Positions 42,558-51,888 of a stretch of DNA of 64,000 nucleotides are shown piece after piece. How positions within the stretch are numbered: position 1 is the first letter of the stretch; the number at the start of each line of letters is the position of its first letter. The notes beneath the pieces were generated by a model that was not told the DNA's origin, ran no database searches, and saw nothing but the letters and a program-made list of their open reading frames with translations. The stretch is from Oscillatoria nigro-viridis PCC 7112 (GTDB taxonomy: Bacteria > Cyanobacteriota > Cyanobacteriia > Cyanobacteriales > Microcoleaceae): NCBI RefSeq assembly GCF_000317475.1, contig NC_019729.1:882501-946500 (forward strand), in the 5' to 3' direction. The translations under genes and the position numbers were made by a program.

Positions 42558-43871
42558 ATGAGCCGCGAACTGCTACAAAATGTACGAGTGCTAGATCCAG
42601 TTTCAGGGAGCGATCGCATCGCTGATATTCTGATTGCTGAAGGTGATATCCAAACAGTCGAAGAAAAAATTGCTGAGTTTCCCCCTGACACGGAAGTGCG
42701 GGATTGCCGGGGACTGATTTTGGGGCCGGGGTTAACTGATATCTACAGTCACAGCGGAGAACCGGGTTTTGAGGATCGGGAAACGCTGGAATCTTTGATG
42801 CAGGCTGCGGCGGCTGGCGGTTTTACGCGAGTGGCGATTTTGCCGGATACCTCGCCGCCTGTTGACAATTTGGCCGGTTTAGCTTTGTTGCAGCAACACA
42901 TCGGCAATTTGCCGCCCGGGCTGCCCCGCTTGTATTTTTGGGGCGCGCTGACAGCGGGCTTGAAAGGGCAGCAGATGGCCGAGTTGGGCGAGCTGGCCTC
43001 CTCTGCGGTGGTGGGTTTTGCGGACGGTTTGCCGCTGTCTAATCCGGCTCTGGTGAGGCGTTTGCTTGAGTATATCAAGCCTTTGGGCAAGTCTGCTGCT
43101 TTGTGGCCGTGCGATCGAACTTTGGCAGGAAAGGGCGCGGTGAGGGAGGGTGCGCTGTCGGTGCGCTTGGGTTTGCCGGGAATTCCGGCGAGTGCGGAAA
43201 CTTCGGCTTTGGCGGCAATCCTGGAGTTGGTGGCATCTGCAGGCACAGGAGTACACATTATGCGCGTTTCTACGGCGCGCAGCGTGGAATTGATTCGAGA
43301 TGCGAAGGCGCGGGGTTTGCCGGTGACTGCGAGTGTGACTTGGATGCACTTGCTGTTGAATGTCGGGGCAATTTCAGGAAACTCTCAAGATGCCGGTGGG
43401 AAAAATGCTCTGACTGCTTCGTTGGCCTACGATCCGAATTTACACCTAGAACCGCCGTTGGGGAATCTCAGCGACCAATTAGCGCTGGTTCAAGCTGTGA
43501 AAGATGGCGTAATTGATGCGATCGCGATCGACCACAATCCGCATACTTATGAGGAGAAAACTGTGGCTTTTGCTGATAGTCCGCCCGGGGCGATCGGCTT
43601 GGAATTAGCTTTGCCTTTACTGTGGCACGGGCTGGTAGAAACTGGCGAATTTTCGGCTTTGGAACTGTGGCGAGTTTTGAGCGCAGGGCCTGCCGTTTGT
43701 CTCGGGCAAACCCCCGCCACGGTTGCGCCGGGAGTCTCTGCTGAGCTGATTTTGTTCGACCCGGAAATGAGTTGGACTGTTGACGGGCCAAGTCTGAAGT
43801 CGCGATCGGCAAATACGCCTTGGTTTGGACAGCAATTAGCAGGAAAAGTTGTACAAAGCTGGATTAATTGA
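42558..43871 (+). CDS. Dihydroorotase-like protein, probably non-catalytic
   Basis: 437 residues, the usual length. The fold is clearly that of type I dihydroorotase: GPGLTDIYSHSGEPGFEDRE near residue 57, LGLPGIPASAET near 207, VELIRDAKARGLPVTASVTW near 241, DHNPHTYEEKTVAF near 322, GLELALPLLW near 344. Metal-binding positions are altered: the HxH motif reads YSH, the usual HCED reads PCDRT, and the usual CHVST reads MRVST; the later DHNPH is kept. An inactive homologue, like the PyrC-prime subunits that support aspartate transcarbamoylase, is the likely reading. No pyr gene is nearby. Confidence 0.8.
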   Translation: MSRELLQNVRVLDPVSGSDRIADILIAEGDIQTVEEKIAEFPPDTEVRDCRGLILGPGLTDIYSHSGEPGFEDRETLESLMQAAAAGGFTRVAILPDTSPPVDNLAGLALLQQHIGNLPPGLPRLYFWGALTAGLKGQQMAELGELASSAVVGFADGLPLSNPALVRRLLEYIKPLGKSAALWPCDRTLAGKGAVREGALSVRLGLPGIPASAETSALAAILELVASAGTGVHIMRVSTARSVELIRDAKARGLPVTASVTWMHLLLNVGAISGNSQDAGGKNALTASLAYDPNLHLEPPLGNLSDQLALVQAVKDGVIDAIAIDHNPHTYEEKTVAFADSPPGAIGLELALPLLWHGLVETGEFSALELWRVLSAGPAVCLGQTPATVAPGVSAELILFDPEMSWTVDGPSLKSRSANTPWFGQQLAGKVVQSWIN

Positions 43872-43896
43872 CCCTTGGGATTGAAATCGATCTGTT

Positions 43897-44075
43897 GTAG
43901 AACAGGCATCTTGCCTGTTTCTAAGAGTAGAACAGGCATCTTGCCTGTTTCTCAAAGTAGAACAAGAGTAGAACAGGCATCTTGCCTGTTTCTCAAAGTA
44001 GAACAAAAGTAGAACAGGCATCTTGCCTGTTTCTCAAAGTAGAACAAAAGTAGAACAGGCATCTTGCCTGTTTCT
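43897..44075. repeat. Array of five AACAGGCATCTTGCCTGTT palindromes
   Basis: Five copies of a 26-bp unit starting GTAGAACAGGCATC and ending GCCTGTTTCT at 43897, 43927, 43968, 44009 and 44050. Spacing is 30, then three times 41 bp. Each unit contains AACAGGCA-TCT-TGCCTGTT, an 8-bp stem with 3-base loop. A related single unit lies at 50490. Confidence 0.92.
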
Positions 44076-44116
44076 GGGAATGCTGGATGAGGTGACTCAG
44101 AAAAGAAGATAAATAC

Positions 44117-44872
44117 ATGATTGCTGCTGTTGATTCGTGGAATTTTCCACCGCTAGACTTGACATTGGATCGGGGCGAAATTCATGTTTGGCGCGTCTCT
44201 CTGGATCAAACAGAATCTTGCTTGGAGAGTTTACAACAGACTCTCTCTACCGACGAGCGGACAAAAGCCGAGGGTTTTCACTTTCCCAAAGATCGATCGC
44301 AATTTATTGTGAGTCGTGGCGCGCTGAGAGCGATTCTGAGTCGCTATCTTAACATAAATTCTTGGATTTTGCGCTTTGACTACAATCCCTACGGCAAACC
44401 CTCTCTCATCGCCGCTCAAGGTGGAAATACCCTGCGTTTCAATTTGTCTCACTCAGGAAACATAGCTTTAATTGCTATTACCAAAAATCGAGATATTGGT
44501 GTCGATATTGAAGGCATAAATCCCAACTTTTCTTGCCTAGAAATTGCTGAAAAGTTTTTTTCACCCTTAGAACACTCTGTGTTGCTTTCGCTCCCAGAAC
44601 ATCTCCAACCCCGCGCTTTTTTCACCTGCTGGACTCGCAAAGAAGCCTACATTAAAGCAGTCGGCAAAGGACTTTCTATTCCCCTGAATCAGTTTGCTGT
44701 CAGCCTCGCACCAGGAGAACCTGCCGCGCTGTTAAATGTTGAAGACAACCCCGAAGAAGCATCGAGATGGTCTTTAATTGAATTAATTCCCAGTTCAGAT
44801 ATGGTGGCGGCTGTTGCGGTTGCAGGAGATTGCTCGCAACTTAATTGTTGGCAGTGGACGGGGGAGTTTTGA
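44117..44872 (+). CDS. 4'-phosphopantetheinyl transferase (Sfp/HetI type)
   Basis: 251 residues, normal for the Sfp group, made of two similar halves. Key motifs: RGALRAILSRYL near residue 71, FNLSHSGNIALIAI near 106, IGVDIEGI near 126 (metal-binding aspartate and glutamate) and FTCWTRKEAYIKAVGKGLS near 168. It attaches the phosphopantetheine arm of CoA to acyl or peptidyl carrier proteins; in cyanobacteria this type serves fatty-acid, heterocyst-glycolipid and natural-product synthases. No synthase gene is near. A palindrome array lies immediately upstream and a large hairpin overlaps its last bases. Confidence 0.92.
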   Translation: MIAAVDSWNFPPLDLTLDRGEIHVWRVSLDQTESCLESLQQTLSTDERTKAEGFHFPKDRSQFIVSRGALRAILSRYLNINSWILRFDYNPYGKPSLIAAQGGNTLRFNLSHSGNIALIAITKNRDIGVDIEGINPNFSCLEIAEKFFSPLEHSVLLSLPEHLQPRAFFTCWTRKEAYIKAVGKGLSIPLNQFAVSLAPGEPAALLNVEDNPEEASRWSLIELIPSSDMVAAVAVAGDCSQLNCWQWTGEF

Positions 44873-45010
44873 TTTATACTGAGATGTTGCACCATTCTCA
44901 ATCAGCTTTTTATGAACAGGCTTTCCGGCCTGTTCCACAAAGAGTGAATTTTCTCGCTTCACAGGCCGGAAAGCCTGTTCTTGAGAATGGTGTAATATCT
45001 GAGTTTATAC
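44871..45010. repeat. 140-bp inverted repeat downstream of the phosphopantetheinyl transferase
   Basis: Inner arms GAACAGGCTTTCCGGCCTGT (44914-44933) and its exact complement (44961-44980) flank a 27-bp loop. Outer arms carry CACCATTCTCAA and TTGAGAATGGTG with more imperfect pairing outside. It could act as a bidirectional terminator or be a MITE-like element. Confidence 0.88.
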
Positions 45011-45179
45011 CGATCGCGAGCGGGTAAAAGAGAACGGTAACGCTCGCTGGAATAGCTCTACTGGTTGCACCTCCAAGCTATTGGACGGCGCACCCTACAC
45101 AGACAAATAAGGACACAAGAATGTTGTGTCCCTACGTCTATTCGACTGCAACTTGCCACCCTACGACTGATTTAACAAT

Positions 45180-45920
45180 TCAACCAAATCGATAGCCAAA
45201 CCCGCGTACCGTAATGATATATTCCGGTTGACCCGGATCTATTTCCAACTTTTCGCGCAGCCAGCGGATGTGAACGTCAACTGTTTTGCTGTCTCCGATA
45301 AAATCTTGACCCCAAATTTTTTCCAGCAACTGATCCCGAGACCAAACTCGCCGGGGATTACTCATAAATAGTTCTAGTAAGCGAAACTGTTTAGGAGAAA
45401 ATTTCACTTCCAGACCGCGAACCAACACGCGGCACTCTTCAGGATAAAGAGTTATACTTTTATATTGCAGCATCATCGGTTGTCGCAACTGACCGAGGCG
45501 CTGGCGCCGCATCAGCGCCCGACAGCGAGCGATAAACTCCCGCATTCCAAAAGGCTTGGTCAGATAATCATCCGATCCGGCTTCTAGGTAAAAAGCGCAA
45601 TTGTTGGCACTTCCTCTAGCACCGATAATCAAAATAGGGACGGGATTTCCTTGATGCCGTAACATTCGACACAGATCCAAACCGTTAATTGAATCCATAA
45701 TTAACAGGCTGAAGGCAAATTCACCGTGGTATGACGAAGAAGCCTGTACAGAAGGCAGAGCGTTGCGCCCGTCGCTAGTAACCACCACCTCGTAGCCCTG
45801 TTCTTTAAGGGCTAAAGCTAGCATTTCCCGCAACAGATCTTCACCTTCCAATAACAAGATACGGCCGGCTTGTCCAACAGCCAACCTTGAAGGACTTTCG
45901 CTTAATTCAGCAGAAGACAT
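45180..45920 (-). CDS. OmpR/PhoB-family response regulator
   Basis: 246 residues from the ATG at 45920 (MSSAELSESPS); an upstream start at 45986 would add 22 atypical residues. Receiver domain: acidic LEGEDLL near residue 27, phosphoacceptor aspartate in LLIMDSING near 76, GARGS near 100 and the conserved lysine in LTKPFG near 120. A winged-helix DNA-binding domain fills 145-246 (FSPKQFRLLELFMSN, WSRDQLLEKIWG, VDVHIRWLREKLE, IITVRGFGYRF). No histidine kinase lies nearby, so it is an orphan whose signal is unknown. Confidence 0.9.
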   Translation of the reverse strand: MSSAELSESPSRLAVGQAGRILLLEGEDLLREMLALALKEQGYEVVVTSDGRNALPSVQASSSYHGEFAFSLLIMDSINGLDLCRMLRHQGNPVPILIIGARGSANNCAFYLEAGSDDYLTKPFGMREFIARCRALMRRQRLGQLRQPMMLQYKSITLYPEECRVLVRGLEVKFSPKQFRLLELFMSNPRRVWSRDQLLEKIWGQDFIGDSKTVDVHIRWLREKLEIDPGQPEYIITVRGFGYRFG

Positions 45921-46454
45921 AAATATAAGTAGGAGTGATGTTTGTATGTGGCTAGCGGGAGGTGCCTTCTTCAGTAGCTGAGGCACTCTCGCGCTGCGAT
46001 CGCTTGTACGATCGCCAGAAAGTTCGATCGCTTAGAATCTTTCGCCAGTCCATCCCACAGACACGCGCTCGACCTTTGCTACTTGCTCGTGTAAGGAATA
46101 CAGCCGTAGAGCAGTTGCCGGAACCGCGCTGTCTGCCTGCGTCCAGGCCACAGAAGTCTGGTCATTTTTCGGGGTTGGTGTTAATTTCATAAAACATTGC
46201 CCGCTGTTAATTGACCACGTAACACCCAATCTAGAGGGATATGATTGTTATACTACTATTAAAAGGTTATTAAAAGGTAAAGTTTTGGCCCTCAACTGGT
46301 TAAATTATTAACGTTAAGTAATATAACGGTAAAGTTGCGATCGCACTGTAGAGCTTTGTTTAAGAATACAATAATAAATTGGTCCAAATTCCTTTTTCTT
46401 CCCGTGCCGGCTACGATCGACGATAGCAAGTAAAAATTCTGTAGACTGCCTATC
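45921..46454. other. Divergent intergenic region
   Basis: 534 bp between the response-regulator gene (-) and the creatininase gene (+). It has GC-rich, HIP1-containing DNA near 45990-46030 and an AT-rich part with GGTTATTAAAAGGT repeats near 46260 that may hold promoters. I see no gene. Confidence 0.4.
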
Positions 46455-47201
46455 ATGTTGCTGCATTTGAGTACCTGGCCCGAGGTAGAAGCTTATCTCG
46501 ATAGCTCCCGAGGCATAATTATCCCGATCGGCTCCACCGAACAGCACGGGCCCACCGGCTTGATCGGGACTGACGCCATTGCTGCCAAGGCGATCGCCTG
46601 CGGTGTCGGCGAAGCTGCCAATGCCTTAATCGGCCCGACAATTAATGTAGGGATGGCCTTGCACCACACCAGCTTTCCCGGCACAATCAGCCTGCGACCG
46701 CAGACCCTAATACTGGTAATCAGGGATTATATCACATCTTTGGCAAAAGCGGGTTTTGAGAAATATTTCTTCATTAACGGTCACGGTGGCAACATTGCCA
46801 CGATGAAAGCAGCATTTTCCGAGACATACGCGCATTTGTCGGACTTAAAATTACCGAAGGCCGATCGAATCCAGTGTCAAATCGGCAACTGGTTTATGTG
46901 CGGCTCAGTGTACAAACTAGCAAAAGAATTGTACGGAAACCAAGAAGGTTCCCACGCCACCCCCAGCGAAATAGCCTTAACCCAGTACCTTTATCCAGAA
47001 GCAATCAAGCAAGCTCCGCTTTCGGAAGAAGTCGCTTCCGGGCACAAAATTTTCGGTGCTGCTGACTTCCGCCGCCGATTTCCCGACGGGAGAATGGGTT
47101 CAAATCCGGGCTTAGCAACCCCCGAACAAGGTCAGCAGTTTTACGAATTAGCAGTCAAAGAATTGACTAATAATTATTTGGAGTTTTTAAGTTCCGATTA
47201 A
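46455..47201 (+). CDS. Creatininase-family amidohydrolase
   Basis: 248 residues. IIIPIGSTEQHGPTGLIGTD near residue 21 carries the metal-binding glutamate, histidine and aspartate; HHTSFPGTISL near 73 and FINGHGGNIATMKAA near 105 bring further ligands, and GSHATPSEIALTQ near 164 the last glutamate. Creatininase relatives include creatininase itself, F420 and riboflavin-pathway hydrolases and mycofactocin enzymes; the natural substrate here is not clear. The ATG matches the family start. Stands alone, divergent from the response regulator. Confidence 0.85.
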   Translation: MLLHLSTWPEVEAYLDSSRGIIIPIGSTEQHGPTGLIGTDAIAAKAIACGVGEAANALIGPTINVGMALHHTSFPGTISLRPQTLILVIRDYITSLAKAGFEKYFFINGHGGNIATMKAAFSETYAHLSDLKLPKADRIQCQIGNWFMCGSVYKLAKELYGNQEGSHATPSEIALTQYLYPEAIKQAPLSEEVASGHKIFGAADFRRRFPDGRMGSNPGLATPEQGQQFYELAVKELTNNYLEFLSSD

Positions 47202-47354
47202 CGTTTTTTATTCTCGTTGCCAGGAATAGCTTGGTAACGAGTAAAAATCTCAAACTCTTCTATATTTTACAGTTATGAGTGAGTCAGCGACATGATATTT
47301 CATCTGTTTGAGAAAAGCTATATCTCCCGATTAACCACCGGGAGAATATCAAAA

Positions 47355-47804
47355 CTATTCCACAATCCAAGGAGTTAAACAAGGTGTCCAAGCACTCAAT
47401 TCTTCTTCCTTGAACCAAAGGCTAATTTCCGCACGGGCAGTCTCGACAGCATCAGAACCGTGAATCAGATTACGGCCGACATTGACGGCAAAATCTCCCC
47501 GAATTGTCGCCGGTTCTGCATTCAGAGGATTTGTTGCGCCAATGATTTTTCTCGCCGACGCCACAACGCCCTCGCCTTCCCACACCATCGCCACTACAGG
47601 GCCTGAAGTGATAAAGTTTACCAATCCAGCAAAGAAGGGTTTTTCTTTGTGAACATCATAATGTTGTTCCGCTAGTTCGCGACTCGCCGTCATTAGCTTC
47701 ATACCAACTAGCTTAAAGCCCTTGGCTTCAAAACGACCGATAATTTCGCCGACGAGTCCGCGCTGTACGCCGTCGGGCTTAATCGCTAAAAAAGTCCGTT
47801 CCAA
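47355..47804 (-). CDS. ndk: Nucleoside-diphosphate kinase
   Basis: 149 residues, the standard size. [20 protein letters not shown] at the N-terminus, [11 protein letters not shown] near 48, [13 protein letters not shown] near 65 and NLIHGSDA near 113 with the phosphohistidine. It transfers the gamma phosphate from ATP to other nucleoside diphosphates via that histidine. The ATG at 47804 fits the family. Single gene. Confidence 0.97.
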   Translation of the reverse strand: MERTFLAIKPDGVQRGLVGEIIGRFEAKGFKLVGMKLMTASRELAEQHYDVHKEKPFFAGLVNFITSGPVVAMVWEGEGVVASARKIIGATNPLNAEPATIRGDFAVNVGRNLIHGSDAVETARAEISLWFKEEELSAWTPCLTPWIVE

Positions 47805-48443
47805 GATTAACTCCTATAATTGTGTTAACTGATCCAAAAGATAGAGTAACTCAGAACGCACCTAAAGGCAATTCTGAGAATTGGAAATTGTCATTGGGAG
47901 ACTTATGGCCGCAGGAATAAGGAATAAGGAATAAGAAGAGGGAAGAGAAAAGAGGGAAGAAGCAATAAAACCAAGGGTTAAAGAAACCGGGTTTCTCAGA
48001 AAAATTTTTGTTGCGCCGCGATGAATCTCCGAAGAAACCTGGTTTCGAGACTCCTATGCGTCTAGGACTCAGTTGCAGGGAGCATCCCGATTTTGTAAAC
48101 AGCATTTTTTAGCAGTGCGAGCAGAATGCTCATTTACCTATATTAGGTTAATCAGAGTTTAAATTATCGGTTAACAAATAATCAAACTCTTGTGGGGTGG
48201 CTTTGAGGAAAGCCCGAAATATGCAATTTAAATGTAGAATATTTTATCTCTAGGGAACAAGATGCTCGAACTTCTGGCACAATATGATACAAGTCACAAT
48301 TTCCTGTGACTGCCAACACTCTTACCTGCGATCTCAAATACAAATATGTATGATAATAAACACAATTATTTAGGCTCGAAAATATAGATAATTAAGAAAG
48401 GTATGAAGACGATCTTGACAGCAACCATTCAGGCGAAAAAAGT
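47805..48443. other. Intergenic region with dispersed hairpin and purine tract
   Basis: 639 bp. A GGAATAAGGAATAAGAAGAGGG purine tract lies near 47915-47960, then the AGAAACCGGGTTT hairpin element (47980-48069). The remainder (48070-48443) is AT-rich and should carry the promoter of the following gene. No frame looks coding. Confidence 0.5.
47980..48069 (+). repeat. Dispersed AGAAACCGGGTTT hairpin element, copy 2
   Basis: AAAGAAACCGGGTTTCTCAG and GAAGAAACCTGGTTTCGAG are spaced by about 35 bp and followed by CCTATGCGTCTAGGAC. Each arm is itself a short palindrome. Confidence 0.75.
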
Positions 48444-49199
48444 ATGAAAGCCATTGTAGCATTCATTGAACCCAAAAAGCAAGAGTTTGCAAAATTGCCC
48501 TTGTTTGACTTTCTAGCCAACAAACACATTCACGCGAATCAACGACTAATTTTTGCACCTGTACTCGCTCCTTTGGCGGTGGGATTGAGCGATTTAAATA
48601 AATATGTATTGCGAGAGTCTTCTAGTAATAGCAAAGTTCAGGAACTAATTAATAAATATACTTATAAAAAAAACTATTACTGGCACGACTATCTAGAATA
48701 CCTAGAGGAACTGGGCTTAAATCAATTAATGAGTTACGGCGACTTCAGACTGCTTTGGGGTGAAGAAACTAAAAAAACTCGATCGCTGTGTTCAGCGCTC
48801 GAACGCTACGCTTGGAAAACCTCTCCCATTGAGAAACTGGTGTTAGTGGAAGTCCTCGAAGGAACGGCGAAAGTTTTTTTTGAGGCGGCGCTAGCAGTGG
48901 TAATGGAATTACAGCAAATTACCCAAAAAGAATATGTTGATTTTGGAGGAGCTTATGGGGGTTTAGAAAATTATGACCTTTTAAACACGCCAGAGATGTT
49001 GCAAGTTTTAGCAGATATCAAACTTACTAATGCGGAACGCCAAGCAGCTTTAGAATTAGCACACAATGTATTTGAATTGTTTACAGAAGCGATGAACGAG
49101 CTGTTCCGACACAGCCAAACAAATTCTTGCAATACTGTGCTGCAAGTATCCTCAATTTCTGCGTTCGCTCATTGCTCGATCGACTGTCTCGATATGTAG
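48444..49199 (+). CDS. Unrecognised all-helical protein, possibly heme-oxygenase-like fold
   Basis: 251 residues, mainly helical. YYWHDYLEYLEELGLNQLM near residue 78 and VLVEVLEGTAKVFFEAALAV near 132 have the acidic and histidine residues spread as in TenA/heme-oxygenase-like iron enzymes, and NERQAALELAHNVFELFTEAM near 197 would be a later helix. The likeness is general, not a firm match. The ATG follows GCGAAAAAAGT without a clear Shine-Dalgarno. It converges with proB, the two stops being 4 bp apart. Confidence 0.6.
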   Translation: MKAIVAFIEPKKQEFAKLPLFDFLANKHIHANQRLIFAPVLAPLAVGLSDLNKYVLRESSSNSKVQELINKYTYKKNYYWHDYLEYLEELGLNQLMSYGDFRLLWGEETKKTRSLCSALERYAWKTSPIEKLVLVEVLEGTAKVFFEAALAVVMELQQITQKEYVDFGGAYGGLENYDLLNTPEMLQVLADIKLTNAERQAALELAHNVFELFTEAMNELFRHSQTNSCNTVLQVSSISAFAHCSIDCLDM

Positions 49200-49203
49200 T
49201 AGT

Positions 49204-50313
49204 TTAAACAATCACTAAATTATCTCGGTGTACCGCAGTTTCTACACCCGCATAGCCTAAAATCTCAGCAATTTTATCGGACTTGCAGCCCTGGATTTGT
49301 CTCAATTCTAAACTGTTATAATTCACAAGTCCTCTAGCAATTTGCTTGCCGGCTGCGTCGCACAACTGCACGGAATCATCAGCTTGAAATTCTCCTTCTA
49401 CTTGAGCAATACCCGCAGCTAAAAGCGATTTTCCGCCGTGGGAAATTGCCTTGACAGCACCCGCATCTAAATATAGTTTTCCTGCCGGAATTAGCACGTT
49501 AGCTATCCAGTGTTTGCGAGCGTTTACAGGGCGCGGTTGAGGCTCGAATTGAGTACCGATCGACTCTCCGTTGAGTATTTTCTCGATATTACCAGGAAAG
49601 CAGCCGTCAGTGATGACAGTCCGCACTCCCGATGCAGTTGCTATTCTCGCCGCTTCAATTTTTGTCACCATTCCGCCGGTTCCCCAACCGCTGCGGGAAT
49701 CTCCTGTTTGCACCTGAAATTCTGTTAGCTGTGCCATACTTTGGACTAGGGCGATCGGCTGCGCGTCGGGATTGCTGCGCGGATCTGCCGAATACAGCCG
49801 ATCGACATCTGTGAGTACAAACAACCAATCTGCTTCTACCAAACTCGCTACTAGCGCCGAAAGCGTGTCGTTATCGCCAAATTTGAGCTCGTCTACGGCT
49901 ACTGTATCGTTTTCATTGACGATCGGAATCACGCCCAACCTCAGCAGTTGCCCAAAAGTATTGCAAGCGTTAACATAACCGTTACGCTGCACTAAATCGC
50001 CCCGGGTGAGCAATACTTGAGCGATCGGCTGTTGTAGAGTAGTAAACAAGTCATCGTACACCCGCATCAGCCGCCCTTGGCCCACAGCCGCCACAGCCTG
50101 TTTCAGAGCAATATTTCGCGGGCGTTCCGTCAAACCCAAGCGCGCGCAGCCAACCCCAACCGCACCCGAAGAAACCAAAACTACTCTATGACCTTGCTGC
50201 CGCAAATCAGCTAAAATTTCGACCAATGCAGCAATAGTTGAAAGAGCTAAGTTTCCTGTAGTCGATCGAGTCAGAGTCGAAGTTCCAATTTTAACAACAA
50301 TAGTTTTAGTCAT
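49204..50313 (-). CDS. proB: Glutamate 5-kinase
   Basis: 369 residues: amino-acid-kinase domain (1-260) plus C-terminal PUA domain (about 275-360). Motifs: [11 protein letters not shown] at residue 5, [15 protein letters not shown] near 45, [20 protein letters not shown] near 131 binding glutamate, and [15 protein letters not shown] near 210 at the ATP site. PUA region: [19 protein letters not shown]. It phosphorylates glutamate in the first step of proline synthesis. proA is not in the window. Confidence 0.95.
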   Translation of the reverse strand: MTKTIVVKIGTSTLTRSTTGNLALSTIAALVEILADLRQQGHRVVLVSSGAVGVGCARLGLTERPRNIALKQAVAAVGQGRLMRVYDDLFTTLQQPIAQVLLTRGDLVQRNGYVNACNTFGQLLRLGVIPIVNENDTVAVDELKFGDNDTLSALVASLVEADWLFVLTDVDRLYSADPRSNPDAQPIALVQSMAQLTEFQVQTGDSRSGWGTGGMVTKIEAARIATASGVRTVITDGCFPGNIEKILNGESIGTQFEPQPRPVNARKHWIANVLIPAGKLYLDAGAVKAISHGGKSLLAAGIAQVEGEFQADDSVQLCDAAGKQIARGLVNYNSLELRQIQGCKSDKIAEILGYAGVETAVHRDNLVIV

Positions 50314-51174
50314 TAGTCAGTAGTCAGTAGTCAGTAGTCAGTAGTTATTAGTTATTAGTGATACAGCGGTTCTCAAAAAAGTGAGGTATGCCCGCGGAGG
50401 CCACGGAGGCCTATGCCCTAGAGTACCTCATATGAGAGCTCGAAAGGCTATAATATCATTTCCAGTAGACATCTCCAATAATTATTATTGTGGAACAGGC
50501 ATCCTGCCTGTTCAAAGCTGGCTTTGCTGGAGATTTCTAGTTGATTATAACCAATACTGTTGTCATTATTTGCTCTCCATCTACTCCACTCTATCCCAGA
50601 ACTTGACAGGCAATTAATACTAACAAGAGTGAATGCAGGCTTGCTCCCAGGGAGCCAGAGCCTCAGATACCGCCTGTGCTTGGTGCGCCTGTCATCAGTA
50701 ATGGGAGCATCTCTACACCGCAGACTTGCCAGAGTCGAGCCGGAAGGGCCAAGTTCACCGATTTCTGATGTCCTCTTGCTCACACTTTCGCCTGTTACAG
50801 AACCATTTGTACGAAACTTTCCTTGTTTCTTGAGATTCACTTGCCGACAGCGCGATCGCCCACTTGTCGGTACGGGCGCCTGATTGATGTGGCGAGGGCG
50901 TGATTGATGTGGCGAGGGCGTGATTGATGTGGCGATCGACTAACTCACTCTTTTAAGATACAAGGGGCTGGTTCACCCTCATCTTTAATATCAGCAACAG
51001 ATCCAGATCGACTCGCCCCAGTCGCTTACTTTAGCGGAAAAACTTAGTTTAACATGGAAGTAATATCTTGTCGGCTGATGATTGAGAGACTGGCCCGGGC
51101 GATCGCACCAAGCGGAAGTTGACAATCCGGCTAATTTATAGCTAAATTTTAATTTAGGATGAGGCTTAAACCGA
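50314..51174. other. 861-bp repeat-rich intergenic region
   Basis: Contents in order: CAGTAGT heptamer tract (50314-50348); a GGAGGCCACGGAGGCC stretch near 50396; a single AACAGGCATCCTGCCTGTT palindrome near 50493; a stretch (50560-50880) with frames that do not look coding; three 20-bp direct repeats (50881-50940); then unremarkable DNA with the promoter of the 70-residue gene. I call no gene here. Confidence 0.5.
50881..50940 (+). repeat. Three tandem 20-bp repeats
   Basis: TGATTGATGTGGCGAGGGCG at 50881 and 50901, and a third unit at 50921 ending GGCGATCGAC instead. No coding context. Confidence 0.93.
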
Positions 51175-51387
51175 ATGAGCAATTTGAACAGCCGCAAGTT
51201 AGAGGGAACGCCGAGTTGGATGCGTTTCGCACCCTACGCAGCCTTGGGAATTTTAATATTTTCTCTCAATTCAGGCAGCGAACTAAATTATTTCTTGAGA
51301 GGCTACTTAGTCATTCTACAGGCTCAAGCCGGTATAGTTCTGCTGTATTTTGTGATGTCTAAGTTTCGCAAAAACCCAAATCAATGA
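51175..51387 (+). CDS. Small membrane protein
   Basis: 70 residues. Two hydrophobic stretches: WMRFAPYAALGILIFSL (about 15-31) and YLVILQAQAGIVLLYFVM (44-61), separated by NSGSELNYFLRG. Purine-rich AGGATGAGG lies 12-20 bp upstream of the ATG. A different frame overlaps but shows no membrane pattern. The TM2-domain gene follows 80 bp downstream on the same strand. Function unknown. Confidence 0.6.
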   Translation: MSNLNSRKLEGTPSWMRFAPYAALGILIFSLNSGSELNYFLRGYLVILQAQAGIVLLYFVMSKFRKNPNQ

Positions 51388-51467
51388 GTAAAAATTAGTA
51401 AGATTACTTAGCTCGCTCGTTAAAGGTCGAGGGTTAAAGGTCGATCGCGGAAGTTAAAATAAAAAAA

Positions 51468-51830
51468 ATGGGGAAAGTAAAAATGGTAAAAGATAAAACC
51501 GTAGCAGTTGTGTTAGCTTTCTTTGTAGGAGGTTTCGGAATTCACAAATTTTATTTGGGCAATAACTTAGCAGGGGTATTATACTTGCTATTTTCTTGGA
51601 CATTAATTCCGTCACTGATCGCATTTTTCGATTTTATCGGGCTGCTGCTGATGTCGGAACAAGCTTTTCAGGTTCAGTACAATGGCGGCACGTTGCCGTC
51701 TGGGTATGCCCTCAGAGCGGCAAAAGATGTAACAGGGGCGATCGGCGAATTGAAAAAACTTTACGATATGGGCGCAATTACGGCAGAAGAATATGAAGAA
51801 AAACGCCAAAAACTGCTGCGAGAATTGTAA
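51468..51830 (+). CDS. TM2-domain protein with C-terminal SHOCT motif
   Basis: 120 residues. The TM2 domain (about 8-60) contains KTVAVVLAFFVGGFGIHKFY with the FGxHxFYLG pattern and two membrane helices. After a polar link the end ITAEEYEEKRQKLLREL with LKKLYDMGA is a SHOCT (short C-terminal) helix pair. TM2/SHOCT proteins are common small membrane proteins of unclear function. A second ATG (51483) is possible. The helix-hairpin-helix gene follows 58 bp downstream. Confidence 0.88.
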   Translation: MGKVKMVKDKTVAVVLAFFVGGFGIHKFYLGNNLAGVLYLLFSWTLIPSLIAFFDFIGLLLMSEQAFQVQYNGGTLPSGYALRAAKDVTGAIGELKKLYDMGAITAEEYEEKRQKLLREL

Positions 51831-51888
51831 TTAAGAAGGAAGAAGGAAGAAGGAAGCCCACTATTAAAAAAGTGGGATTGAAATAAGT

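Noticed and set aside
43897-44075. CRISPR array
   Set aside because: The units are regularly spaced, but the intervening 15 bp are themselves repeated; there are no unique spacers and no cas genes.
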